54,595 nucleotides of DNA from an uncultured Oscillospiraceae bacterium (lineage in GTDB: Bacteria; Bacillota; Clostridia; Oscillospirales; Acutalibacteraceae): positions 1-54,595 of the forward strand of contig UQRL01000012.1 in NCBI GenBank assembly GCA_900543555.1, read 5' to 3'. Under the pieces are notes generated by a model. That model was not told the origin of the DNA. It did not search any database and worked only from the letters and a program-made list of their open reading frames with translations. A program made the position numbers and the translations under genes. This document shows, in pieces, positions 1 through 7,180 of this stretch; positions within the stretch are counted from its first letter, which is position 1, and the number at the start of each line of letters is the position of its first letter.

Positions 1-249
1 ATACCCATGAGAAGGATGCTTTTCATGGGCAGCTTGCAGCAGCCGGGTCAGTTCCACCCTGTCCCTTTCATAGCGGTTCATTTTTCCTTGCCGCTGCCGC
101 CATTTGTAGTAGCCAGAGCGATTCACACCCATAACCTGGCACAGAAAATTGACCGGATATTTTTCTTTCAGTTCTTCGATGACTTCGTATTCTTTCCGCT
201 GCCAGTAACGTATTCCCTCTTTGCACCAACTCCTTCCACCCAATATCCT
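1..249 (-). CDS. IS3-family transposase OrfB, N-terminal part (cut by window edge)
   Basis: This reverse-strand frame is -1 relative to orfA and is open to base 1. It encodes the N-terminal helix-turn-helix region of an IS3 OrfB, seen in YPVNFLCQVMGVNRSGYYKW, followed by HEKHPSHGY, the start of the region before the DDE core. The DDE residues lie beyond the window. It has no obvious start of its own and is best read as the downstream half of an OrfA-OrfB frameshift fusion. Whether the element is intact cannot be judged from this part. Confidence 0.8.
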
Positions 250-542
250 TTTTTTAACCGGGCTATTTCTACCTCCTGCTTGGCTACAGTAAGTCGAAGC
301 CGCTCCACCTCGCTCAAGCTCTTACTCCTGTGAAGTGCCGCATATGGATTGCCATTCTTGGGCTCCAGCGCATCTTCCCCTTCTTCCAGATACCGCTTTA
401 CCCATGCCGCTACCAAATTATTTCTCACTCCATATTTCCGCTCGATTTCCAGAAGCGAGATATGTTTTTCCAGGTGCAGACGGATGTATTGCAGCTTTTC
501 CTCTTTGCTCCATTTCCGATGTGGCGTTCCTTTCTTTCCCAT
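168..542 (-). CDS. IS3-family transposase OrfA (helix-turn-helix)
   Basis: This 124-residue protein has an N-terminal helix-turn-helix typical of IS3 OrfA (WSKEEKLQYIRLHLE, then LLEIERKYGVRNNLVAAWVK) and a C-terminal leucine-zipper-like stretch (VERLRLTVAKQEVEIARLKK) used for transposase multimerisation. The start is preceded on the reverse strand by AAAGGAGGAAGAGGAA. The frame runs past the slippery run of A at 249-255 and ends shortly after, as expected when OrfA alone is the unshifted product. It binds the element ends and regulates transposition in this family. Confidence 0.85.
   Translation of the reverse strand: MGKKGTPHRKWSKEEKLQYIRLHLEKHISLLEIERKYGVRNNLVAAWVKRYLEEGEDALEPKNGNPYAALHRSKSLSEVERLRLTVAKQEVEIARLKKGYWVEGVGAKREYVTGSGKNTKSSKN
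246..257 (-). other. Programmed -1 frameshift site between orfA and orfB
   Basis: On the reverse strand orfA reads TTA-AAA-AAA-GGA; a slip back by one base at the run of seven A continues into AGG-ATA-TTG, the orfB frame. An A-run followed by G is the classic IS3-family slippery site. Both frames are open around it and overlap by about 80 bases. Confidence 0.65.
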
Positions 543-623
543 TTCCTCTTCCTCCTTTTCTCTATCTTACCATAAAAAAGCAGACACCCACACTTTTGTG
601 AGTGTCTACTTTCATTTTACAGG

Positions 624-863
624 TGCATTCTCTCCTCTGCTTCTTCCCTTTTATTTCTTGGTTCTCGAGTAAAGGGGTTGCCAGGAATTTCACACGAAGA
701 TCTGCGAAGCCGGCTCACGCAGGAGGAAGCAGAAAGTGTACGTCGATGGGAGCATTCGGCTCATGGAAGTCCTACGGTGACCATTGTTCGAAAAATACCC
801 TTTGCTGTTTTCATCTTTGCTGGGTTTGTCCTTTATCTCATAATTTGGAGTGTCGTAAAATGA
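624..863 (+). pseudogene. 3' fragment of a gene truncated by the IS; C-terminal membrane segment
   Basis: This frame is open from the IS edge without any good start; the only initiator is a TTG at 678 with no properly spaced ribosome site. It ends in a basic-hydrophobic stretch (RKIPFAVFIFAGFVLYLIIW) that should be a membrane helix. Its stop overlaps the hxsC start as ATGA (860-863), so it belonged to the same operon and was translationally coupled to hxsC. The PF-aromatic-G pattern before a terminal helix recalls the end of type IV prepilin peptidases (A24), but that is weak. It does not resemble HxsD or HxsA as I know them. I read it as the tail of a larger gene whose front was removed. Confidence 0.5.
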
Positions 864-1981
864 TTATCCGCATCCCCTGTTATACTGCTGGATATCGGAT
901 TGTCTCCCTAGCTAAATGTTTCCAAGCCCTCCATCATTTATTGGAACAAGGCCTGGATGCGCTCTATTTGGGAAATGGAAAGCTGACACTGTATCCCGAC
1001 GATGTGCTACTTACGGACGACGCGGCAGTTTTAGAGAGATTTTCTTATTGCGATGACTACGACGTGTTTGAAGTGGATTCCCAAGGCCGAGCGTACCTTT
1101 ACTATAACAACGAATCCTTAGATAATGCTTTTTTCATAACGGGGAAATGCAACTCCAATTGTGTGATGTGCCCTGCTTCTGAAACATCCCGGCGGTTGGG
1201 TACCACTTCCACCTTAAAACATCTTCTTCAGCTTGTGGAGCACATTCCATCCGATGCGGCTCACATGACCATTACCGGCGGGGAACCTTTACTGCTGGGA
1301 AGGAATATCTTTCCCTTTCTAAAGGCTTTGCGGGACAAGTTCTCTCGAACCGAATTTTTACTGTTGACCAATGGACGCATCTTTTGCCGGGAGGATTACT
1401 GCGACTTGCTTTATGGTGCTCTTCCCAGTCGCACGGTGATGGGCATTCCTCTGCACGGATACGATGCCTTTACCCACGACCGGATCACGCAGGTGTGTGG
1501 CAGTTATTATCAAACATATCAAGGACTGAAAAATCTGCTGGCCCGGGGATTCCAGGTGGAGTTACGGGTCGTAATCAGTAAACTCACAGCACCGACTATT
1601 ACCCAGATTGCTCAGCAAATCGCAGAGGAATTTCCCACTGTAGCCAGTGTGAAGTTTATTGGCTTGGAAATGCTTGGAAATGCGGCAAAGCATCAGGATA
1701 TGGTGTGGATTTCTTATCCTCGGGCGTTTCGTGCTGCGGAAAAAGGCGCAAGGGCACTGATTGATGCAGGTATTGATGTGCGGTTTTATAATTTCCCTTT
1801 GTGTGCGGTGGACCCGGCGTTTTGGCCCATCTGCGCTAAAAGCATTACAGATTATAAAGTTCGATATGCTGAAAACTGCACCAGCTGCAGTGTGAAAGAT
1901 GCCTGTGGAGGCGTTTTTGCTGGTACATTTCGGTTGGCCAAAGGGGACATGGTTCCTATCCGGGAGGAGAAGTTATGCTGA
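860..1981 (+). CDS. hxsC: His-Xaa-Ser system radical SAM maturase HxsC
   Basis: A 373-residue radical SAM enzyme. The cluster-binding CxxxCxxC is at residues 97-104 (GKCNSNCVMCP), the SAM-binding GGEP lies in HMTITGGEPLLLG, and the C-terminal cysteines C340-x2-C343-x5-C349 followed by GG suit an auxiliary cluster. Blocks such as MGIPLHGYDAFTHD, VELRVVISK and WPICAKSITDYK match the HxsC family as I know it. The ATG at 860 has GGAG nine bases upstream; the frame is open further back but has no credible start there. HxsC acts with HxsB on a peptide rich in His-x-Ser repeats; the chemistry is not settled. It overlaps hxsB by seven bases. Base composition is more AT-rich than the housekeeping genes downstream. 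Confidence 0.88.
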   Translation: MIIRIPCYTAGYRIVSLAKCFQALHHLLEQGLDALYLGNGKLTLYPDDVLLTDDAAVLERFSYCDDYDVFEVDSQGRAYLYYNNESLDNAFFITGKCNSNCVMCPASETSRRLGTTSTLKHLLQLVEHIPSDAAHMTITGGEPLLLGRNIFPFLKALRDKFSRTEFLLLTNGRIFCREDYCDLLYGALPSRTVMGIPLHGYDAFTHDRITQVCGSYYQTYQGLKNLLARGFQVELRVVISKLTAPTITQIAQQIAEEFPTVASVKFIGLEMLGNAAKHQDMVWISYPRAFRAAEKGARALIDAGIDVRFYNFPLCAVDPAFWPICAKSITDYKVRYAENCTSCSVKDACGGVFAGTFRLAKGDMVPIREEKLC

Positions 1982-3366
1982 ATCACTTCAACTTTCAAGA
2001 GTTTCACGGAGCGTATTTGCTCACCAATGACTTGGGACGGTACGCGTTTGTCTCTAAAGCCCAGCTGCGCGACCTGATATCTGGAAGTCTGGACCCGGAT
2101 TCGCCTGTCGGTCAAAAACTGCAAGAACAGTTCTTTCTGTTCCAGGGGTCCGTCCCTGGACTTTTGCAGCGTGAGACCCATTTTATGCGGGACAGCAAAA
2201 ACTACTTGTTCGAGCCCACAACCCTGCATATTTTCGTGGTAACAAATGAATGTAACGCCAACTGCGTGTATTGTCAAGCGAATAACGGATTTACGAAGCC
2301 CTCTGACCGGATGGACCCTGCCGTAGGAGAACGAGCTGTGGACATTGCTTTGAGTTCCCCTGCTCCTGCTCTGTCATTTGAGTTTCAGGGGGGAGAACCA
2401 TTGCTCAACTTTGATGTCATCCGACATATCATTGAATACGCAGAAAAGAAGAATACTGGTAAGGAAATATACTATTCTCTGGTTTCTAACTTAACTCTTC
2501 TCACCGATGACATGCTGGAATTCTTTCAAAAACACCGGGTAAATATTTCTACCTCTTTGGATGGGCCTCAATTCCTTCACGATCACAATCGGCCTTATAA
2601 ATCTGGTGCCGGAACGTATCAGGATCTTCGCCGCGCTGTGAACCGCGTACGAAAAGCAGGGTTAAAGTTGGGGGCCATTGAAACTACGACCCGCTTTAGC
2701 CTGCCACACGCGAAAGAGATTGTGGACATTTATGCAGAGTGGGGATTTCACAGCCTTTTCCTTCGCCCGCTAACGCCTCTGGGTTGCGCTCAGAAGCAGT
2801 GGAACGAAATTGGATACACTCCAGAGGAATTTACTGCTTTTTATCAAGAAGCAATCCATTACATCCTTGAAAAAAACCTGCAAGGGTATCGGATGCAGGA
2901 GGGGCACGCTGCTACTTTTTTCTCAAAAATCCTCCACGGTTATCCTGTTAACTATATGGAACTTCGCTCTCCTTGTGGCGCCTCCTTAGGTCAGATGGCC
3001 TATTATACCAATGGTGATGTGTTCACCTGCGATGAAGGAAGGATGCTGTATGAAATGGGAAATGACGCTTTCCGTCTCGGAAATGTTTGGGAAAACACTT
3101 ATTCCCAACTGGTTCATTCCTCTACTTGCCGGGCGGTTTGCCTGGCGAGTATCACGGAATCGATTCCCGGGTGCTGCGATTGTGTGTATCAACCTTATTG
3201 TGGCGTGTGTCCTGTGGTGAATGTTGCTCTCTATGGGGACTTGTTGCCAAAATCTCCCCAAAATTATCGATGCGGCCTGTACCGTGGAATGCTAAATGTC
3301 CTTTTTTCGTTGTTGCAGCAGGAGGAGCCGATGACTATGAAACTTTTGGAAAGCTGGTATGCATAA
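1975..3366 (+). CDS. hxsB: His-Xaa-Ser system radical SAM maturase HxsB
   Basis: A 463-residue radical SAM protein with CxxxCxxC at residues 93-100 (ECNANCVYCQ), the SAM motif FEFQGGEPLLNF, the substrate-barrel block STSLDGPQFLHDHNRP, and a SPASM-like cysteine-rich C-terminus (CCDCVYQPYCGVCPV, then YRCG). The N-terminal block with LDPDS and the LFLRPLTP segment fit HxsB, the usual partner of HxsC. The ATG overlaps the end of hxsC, and its stop overlaps the next ATG as TAATG, so hxsC, hxsB and the MORN gene are tightly coupled. HxsB and HxsC modify a ribosomally made peptide in known systems. No HxsD or repeat-rich HxsA is seen here. Confidence 0.88.
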   Translation: MLNHFNFQEFHGAYLLTNDLGRYAFVSKAQLRDLISGSLDPDSPVGQKLQEQFFLFQGSVPGLLQRETHFMRDSKNYLFEPTTLHIFVVTNECNANCVYCQANNGFTKPSDRMDPAVGERAVDIALSSPAPALSFEFQGGEPLLNFDVIRHIIEYAEKKNTGKEIYYSLVSNLTLLTDDMLEFFQKHRVNISTSLDGPQFLHDHNRPYKSGAGTYQDLRRAVNRVRKAGLKLGAIETTTRFSLPHAKEIVDIYAEWGFHSLFLRPLTPLGCAQKQWNEIGYTPEEFTAFYQEAIHYILEKNLQGYRMQEGHAATFFSKILHGYPVNYMELRSPCGASLGQMAYYTNGDVFTCDEGRMLYEMGNDAFRLGNVWENTYSQLVHSSTCRAVCLASITESIPGCCDCVYQPYCGVCPVVNVALYGDLLPKSPQNYRCGLYRGMLNVLFSLLQQEEPMTMKLLESWYA

Positions 3367-4649
3367 TGGAACAGGAACAAAATCCTCAAACTGAGAATCA
3401 TCGGAAGTTCCCTCTAAAAAGAGTTCTCTTGGTGTGCATCCCTATTGTGACAATTGTACTGGCAGTTATAATTAACACAGGTGTTCAAACAGGTTTTTTC
3501 ACCCGGATGTCCCGTGAGTTTCAAAACCTTTTCTTTGGCCGGATTCACATTGAAACCGGCACATACACGGGAGAAACGGATTGGGGTGATTTTTTCGGTG
3601 ATGGAAGTTTCCAGTTTGAATCTGGTGAAGTGTACAGTGGATCATGGGAAGACAATCAATTTACAGGTTACGGAAGCTTATCCTATCCCGACATTGGCAC
3701 GTATGAGGGAAATTTTAGCGGTTTCAAAAAAGAAGGCACAGGAACTTTCACATGGGCCAGTGGCGACGTGTACACCGGCCAGTGGGAGGATGACGCCATG
3801 GAGGGGAAGGGAATTTATACTTTTGCCACAGGCGGCGAATTAGAGGGAGCTTTTCGGGAGAATCAGTTTTGGTCTGGAACCTACACCGTAAGCAATACTT
3901 CCGGTTCCTACAAGGTTGACTATTTGGGAGGGGAGATGTGTTCCGCCGAAATCCACTTCTCCGATGGTACCACCTATTCAGGCGATTTTTCTGACGGGAA
4001 GCTAAACGGCACGGGCGAAATGTATTACGCAAATGGGGACACCTATGCGGGAGCGTACCGAGACGGTGTCCGTTCCGGTTATGGTACGTATGTATGGGTC
4101 ACCGGTGATCAATACAAGGGGCACTGGACGGACGACGTCATAGATGGTAAAGGGGTCTACACCTTTGCATCTGGAATGACCCTGGACGGATCTTTTTCCA
4201 AAGGCGAGTTTGTCTCAGGTGCCTACTCCATGTGGAACGACGATGGGACGTTCGAGTTTGATTTGGAAGATGGTATTCCTGTGTCGGTTCAGATGGAACT
4301 AACTAATGGTCTGCAATACGATGGCGGCCTCTCGCAGAACACTTTAGATGGAGAGGGCAAGATTGTCTATCCCTCTGGGGAAACATACGAAGGCGAGTTT
4401 TCCGAGGGAAAGCGCGACGGTGATGGGACCTATACCTGGCTTGATGGTTCTTCTTACACCGGAGATTGGTCAGATGATCAGGTGAACGGAACGGGGACCT
4501 ATACTTACCCAAAAGGCTCTGAAGGACTCAAACTCAGAGGCAGTTTTGTAAATGGTCAGCCAGATGGCCAGTGTACGTATTATCTGGCTTCCGGCCTTTC
4601 CTATGTGACCACCTGGGAGGACGGTACCTGTATCAAACTAACGGAGTGA
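3366..4649 (+). CDS. Membrane-anchored MORN-repeat protein of the Hxs locus
   Basis: This 427-residue protein starts with a short basic, cytoplasmic-looking segment, one membrane helix at about residues 17-38 (VLLVCIPIVTIVLAVI), and then about a dozen MORN repeats of roughly 23 residues each to the C-terminus, for example YTGQWEDDAMEGKGIYTF and YEGEFSEGKRDGDGTYTW. MORN repeats form a beta-sheet solenoid used for protein or lipid contact; bacterial roles are poorly known. The chosen ATG overlaps the hxsB stop by one base; a longer upstream frame is only a read-through of hxsB. The repeats contain few His-x-Ser motifs, so it does not look like a classic HxsA substrate. The coupling to hxsB suggests a scaffold, receptor or exporter accessory, which is inference. 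Confidence 0.8.
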   Translation: MEQEQNPQTENHRKFPLKRVLLVCIPIVTIVLAVIINTGVQTGFFTRMSREFQNLFFGRIHIETGTYTGETDWGDFFGDGSFQFESGEVYSGSWEDNQFTGYGSLSYPDIGTYEGNFSGFKKEGTGTFTWASGDVYTGQWEDDAMEGKGIYTFATGGELEGAFRENQFWSGTYTVSNTSGSYKVDYLGGEMCSAEIHFSDGTTYSGDFSDGKLNGTGEMYYANGDTYAGAYRDGVRSGYGTYVWVTGDQYKGHWTDDVIDGKGVYTFASGMTLDGSFSKGEFVSGAYSMWNDDGTFEFDLEDGIPVSVQMELTNGLQYDGGLSQNTLDGEGKIVYPSGETYEGEFSEGKRDGDGTYTWLDGSSYTGDWSDDQVNGTGTYTYPKGSEGLKLRGSFVNGQPDGQCTYYLASGLSYVTTWEDGTCIKLTE

Positions 4650-4655
4650 TTCCTT

Positions 4656-4808
4656 ATGCAAGAACCTATATTCCCCTCTATCAAGCGTTCTCTAGAAAAC
4701 CTCATTGAGGATGAGGAAGGCAATCCCGCTTATCTCCACCAGAAAAATCCGAAGTTACGCACTTCGGATTTTTTCATTTGCCTTGGGAATCCGCCGGGCG
4801 GAAATTGA
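4656..4808 (+). CDS. Small ORF, possible truncated Hxs precursor peptide
   Basis: A 50-codon ORF begins six bases after the MORN gene stop, with GGAG nine bases before its ATG, so it should be translated as the last operon member. The first 23 residues (IFPSIKRSLENLIEDEEGN) look like the leader of secreted repeat peptides made next to radical SAM enzymes, where a similar acidic EEGN segment precedes a membrane helix and His/Ser repeats; that comparison is from memory. After EEGN the frame runs into the operon terminator and has neither a helix nor repeats. It may be a deleted precursor gene, or a short product in its own right. Confidence 0.45.
   Translation: MQEPIFPSIKRSLENLIEDEEGNPAYLHQKNPKLRTSDFFICLGNPPGGN
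4743..4774 (+). terminator. Rho-independent terminator of the Hxs operon
   Basis: Perfect 13-bp stem AAAAATCCGAAGT / ACTTCGGATTTTT with a five-base loop, ending in a run of T. It lies inside the small ORF at 4656, which supports the view that this ORF is a truncated remnant. Confidence 0.9.
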
Positions 4809-4834
4809 CAGGGCGAAAGCCCGGATGCTACAAT
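4805..4834 (+). promoter_or_regulatory. Sigma-A-type promoter for the lipoprotein gene
   Basis: TTGACA at 4805-4810 and TACAAT at 4829-4834, separated by 18 bases, lie 54 bases upstream of the lipoprotein start and just after the Hxs terminator. Confidence 0.75.
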
Positions 4835-4888
4835 AAAAAGACAAGGAGCGCGGATTGGTTCCGCTGGCGGAAAGGGAGGCGTTTCGCG

Positions 4889-5227
4889 ATGAAAAAAGCT
4901 TTGGCCTTTTTGATTTCTGTGGCCCTGTTGGTTGCCCCGGCTGGCTGCGCGGCCGAACACGGCCAGCTCACCTTGGAGAGGGTGGAACAGCTGGCCGAAA
5001 AGGGGGAGGCCCTCACCTGGAGCGACTTTGAAGGCTATGCCTATGAGGAGGCCGGCTCCGGCCTGTACATCCGCGTCTACGATGTAAACGAGGAATACTA
5101 TGTGATGGTGGGCGGGCCCTCTTTGGAGGAAAGCCCCCTGTACGTCCGGCTGGTGTCCCGGGACGACGGGGAGCAGTATGTGGAGCTGCGGGAAGGCGGC
5201 TTAGAGGGCTTTCTGCAAGGGGAGTGA
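4889..5227 (+). CDS. Small putative lipoprotein, function unknown
   Basis: The predicted product has 112 residues. It starts with a classic export signal (MKKALAFLISVALLVAPAGC), with Cys20 as the likely lipidated residue; proline at -3 makes the lipobox slightly unusual. The mature part is acidic and contains the pattern YVMVGGPSLEESPLYVRLVS, but I recognise no family. The ATG is chosen because it gives the signal peptide and is preceded by AAAGGGAGG; the longer frame upstream has no signal. It has its own promoter at 4805-4834. Mature protein should sit on the outer face of the membrane. Confidence 0.7.
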   Translation: MKKALAFLISVALLVAPAGCAAEHGQLTLERVEQLAEKGEALTWSDFEGYAYEEAGSGLYIRVYDVNEEYYVMVGGPSLEESPLYVRLVSRDDGEQYVELREGGLEGFLQGE

Positions 5228-5253
5228 ATCCCCCTGGGCAAGTTGCAACCGCT

Positions 5254-5310
5254 GGTTGCGCAAAGGCGCCTGCTGTCTTCTTGCGCGCAACCGCTTCTTT
5301 TGCTAGGATA
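5254..5310 (+). promoter_or_regulatory. Possible promoter and inverted repeat ahead of the XRE gene
   Basis: GGTTGCGC at 5254-5261 and GCGCAACC at 5285-5292 form an inverted repeat. The second arm overlaps a possible -35 (TTGCGC, 5281-5286) that is 18 bases from TAGGAT (5305-5310), itself preceded by TGC as in extended -10 sites. A palindrome over a promoter in front of an XRE gene would suit autoregulation; this is inference. Confidence 0.35.
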
Positions 5311-5374
5311 CAGGTGGAGAGAGTCCCGGGGAAAGGCCCCGGGGCCGCCCTGTGTGACAAGAGGAGGATGTGCC

Positions 5375-5908
5375 ATGACATTGGGAGAGAGGATTGTCCA
5401 CTATCGCAAACGGCAGGGGCTGTCCCAGGAGCAGCTGTCCCAGCGGCTGGGTGTCTCCCGCCAATCGGTTTCCAAGTGGGAGCGGGATGAATCCCTGCCA
5501 GAGGCGGACAAGCTGCCGCTGCTTGCCAAAACATTGGGCGTGTCTTTGGACGCGCTGCTGTCCGGGGAGGAGGAGGCCCCGCCCCAGCCCGCCGGGCCCA
5601 CGCCTGCCAAAGGCGGGGCTGTGGGGAAGCTTGTCTGGCTGTTCCGGCGCTGGGGCTGGATGGGCGGCTTGGTGCTGGCCGCCTACGGCGCCGCTACCTT
5701 TGGGCTGGGCTTGCTGGCCCGCTTCCTCATGGGGCCGGTGTTCCCGCCCAGGGAGCTGCTGCTGCAGGCCGGCGGGCCGGTGCGCGCGGCCGCTTTGGGG
5801 TTTCAAATCATCACCGTGGCCGTCCTGGTGGTGGGCGGGCTGGCCGTTGTTGGAGGACTCATCGCGGCGGCAGTCCTCTACCGCAGGCGGCCAGGCGGGA
5901 AGAAGTAA
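5375..5908 (+). CDS. XRE-family regulator with C-terminal membrane segments
   Basis: A 177-residue protein. Residues 3-60 form a helix-turn-helix of the XRE type (GLSQEQLSQRLGVSRQSVSK, then WERDESLPEADKLPLLAKTL). A Pro/Gly-rich linker follows, then two hydrophobic stretches at about 88-112 and 140-165, ending in RRRPGGKK. The ATG has GAGGAGG seven bases upstream. This layout, a DNA-binding head tethered to the membrane, is common in Clostridia and may sense membrane or cell-surface signals; the target is unknown. The inverted repeat upstream may be its operator. A second protein of the same layout is encoded at 9587-10096. Confidence 0.8.
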   Translation: MTLGERIVHYRKRQGLSQEQLSQRLGVSRQSVSKWERDESLPEADKLPLLAKTLGVSLDALLSGEEEAPPQPAGPTPAKGGAVGKLVWLFRRWGWMGGLVLAAYGAATFGLGLLARFLMGPVFPPRELLLQAGGPVRAAALGFQIITVAVLVVGGLAVVGGLIAAAVLYRRRPGGKK

Positions 5909-5958
5909 ACCCGCTTCTGTGTAAAACACGCACGTTTCTTCTATAGGAAAGGAGAGCT

Positions 5959-6468
5959 ATGAAAATAGAGACACCCCGCCTCACCCTGCGGGACTTCACC
6001 CCGGCGGACGGCCCAGCCCTCCACGCCATCTTAGGGGATGGGGAGGTGATGGCTTTCAGCGAGCCGCCCTACACCCCAGCGCAGACCCAGGCCTTTTTGG
6101 AGCAGTTCTGCATTGCCCGCCGGGGAGGCTTGGCCTGCGTGGAGAAAGCCACCGGCCAGCTGGTGGGCTACCTGCTGTTTTCCCCCCTGGGGGAGCAGGT
6201 GTGGGAGCTGGGGTGGTTTTTCCGCCGAGACACCTGGGGCAAAGGCTTTGCCACCGAGGCAAGCCGGGCGCTGCTTTGCCACGCTTTCCAAACCCTCTCC
6301 GCCCGGGAGGTCGTCGCCGAAACCATCGACACCGGCCGGGCTGCCCGTGTGCTGGAGAAACTGTGGTTTCGCCGGGAAGGCGCCCAGCCGGTGGAATCGC
6401 CCGCCGGGGGGAGGACCCTGCTGTATCAATACGCCCTTCGTGCCAAGGATTGGGAACGGGAAAAATAG
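5959..6468 (+). CDS. GNAT-family N-acetyltransferase (RimJ/RimL-like)
   Basis: A 169-residue acetyltransferase of the GNAT fold. It begins with the RimJ/RimL-type signature TPRLTLRDFTPAD, has the central beta-strand LVGYLLFS, and the acetyl-CoA loop region FRRDTWGKGFATEASRALL (Q/RxxGxG-like, here TWGKGFA). The C-terminal ETIDTGRAARVLEKLWFRRE fits the last alpha-beta units. The start has AAAGGAGAG six bases upstream. RimJ/RimL-like enzymes acetylate protein N-termini or small molecules; the substrate here is unknown. A bidirectional terminator follows directly. Confidence 0.85.
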   Translation: MKIETPRLTLRDFTPADGPALHAILGDGEVMAFSEPPYTPAQTQAFLEQFCIARRGGLACVEKATGQLVGYLLFSPLGEQVWELGWFFRRDTWGKGFATEASRALLCHAFQTLSAREVVAETIDTGRAARVLEKLWFRREGAQPVESPAGGRTLLYQYALRAKDWEREK

Positions 6469-6499
6469 AAACGGCGCCGGAAAATTCCAGCGCCGTTTC
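6468..6499. terminator. Bidirectional terminator between the GNAT gene and ppa
   Basis: GAAACGGCGC / GCGCCGTTTC with a 12-base spacer. It separates two convergent genes; T/A flanks are short but present. Confidence 0.6.
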
Positions 6500-6529
6500 T
6501 CCTTGCCTTGTTAGGTTTGGGGAAGGGAC

Positions 6530-7063
6530 TTAGCGGCAAAAGTCGTTTAAGTACCGCTCCAGGCAGGAGGAGATGATGGCCTTGGCGGCCTCGTGGTCCC
6601 GCACCTCGCCGATCTGGGTGTGAGAGGAGTCTTCCAGCTGCTTGTACACCGTGAAGAAGTGCTGCATCTCGTCGAAGATGTGCCGGGGCAGCTCGGTGAT
6701 GTCCTGATAGCTGTTGTAGGTGGGGTCGTCAAAGGGGATGGCGATGATCTTCTCGTCCTCGCTGCCGCCGTCGTCCATGATGATGACGCCGATGGGGTAG
6801 CACCGCACCAGGGACATGGGGATGATATTCTCCGAGCAGAGCACCAGCACGTCCAGGGGGTCGCCGTCGTTGGCGTAGGTGCGGGGAATAAAGCCGTAGT
6901 TGGCAGGGTAGTGGGTGGAGGTGTACAGCACCCGGTCCAGCCGCAGCAGGCCGGTCTCCTTGTCCATCTCGTACTTGGCCTTGCCGCCCTTGGTGATTTC
7001 AATGACGGCGAAGAAGTCATCCGCCTTGATGCGTTTGGGGGAAATGTCGTGCCAGATGTTCAT
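6530..7063 (-). CDS. ppa: Inorganic pyrophosphatase (family I)
   Basis: A 177-residue soluble family I pyrophosphatase that splits diphosphate to two phosphates and pulls biosynthetic reactions forward. The metal-binding signature DGDPLDVLVL is present, as are the upstream KYEMDKETG and the tyrosine/asparagine block THYPANYGFIPRTYAND. The length is normal. The start is preceded on the reverse strand by GGAAAGGACGGAGC, and an extended -10 lies at 7102-7110. It stands alone between two forward-strand units. Many Clostridia use membrane or family II enzymes instead, so a family I enzyme here is ordinary but worth noting. Confidence 0.95.
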   Translation of the reverse strand: MNIWHDISPKRIKADDFFAVIEITKGGKAKYEMDKETGLLRLDRVLYTSTHYPANYGFIPRTYANDGDPLDVLVLCSENIIPMSLVRCYPIGVIIMDDGGSEDEKIIAIPFDDPTYNSYQDITELPRHIFDEMQHFFTVYKQLEDSSHTQIGEVRDHEAAKAIISSCLERYLNDFCR

Positions 7064-7101
7064 AAAGCTCCGTCCTTTCCAAAAGAAGGTTCTGTAAAGC
7101 T

Positions 7102-7110
7102 ATTATACCA
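7102..7110 (-). promoter_or_regulatory. ppa: Extended -10 promoter for ppa
   Basis: On the reverse strand TGG-TATAAT (7110-7102) lies about 38 bases before the ppa start. The -35 position (TTCCCT) is poor, as is common with a TGn extended -10. Confidence 0.5.
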
Positions 7111-7180
7111 TGCCCTCTCCCAAAAGGGAAGGGATGGAACGCCTTCTCTCCGCATAGAATACAGGGAGGAGGTGGCGCCT

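Larger units (their letters stand above)
1..621 (-). mobile_element. IS3-family insertion sequence, partial (5' end of the element)
   Basis: The element carries orfA and the first part of orfB on the reverse strand and runs off the left edge. Its outer end is placed near 621 because the reverse strand there begins TGTAAAATGAAAGTAGACAC, which has the TG start usual for IS3-family ends. This placement is a judgement, since the other end and the target duplication are not visible. Next to the end lies a near-perfect hairpin, AGACACCCAC / GTGAGTGTCT (582-609). The element sits directly against the reading frame of a gene fragment, so it appears to have landed in or beside the Hxs operon. Confidence 0.8.

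Noticed and set aside
602..859. Upstream extension of hxsC by 86 codons
   Set aside because: The extension begins inside the IS end, encodes no recognisable sequence, and the internal ATG at 860 has a good SD and matches the family start.
3087..3365. Upstream extension of the MORN gene into hxsB
   Set aside because: It is an out-of-frame reading of hxsB; the ATG at 3366 overlaps the hxsB stop and directly precedes the membrane segment.
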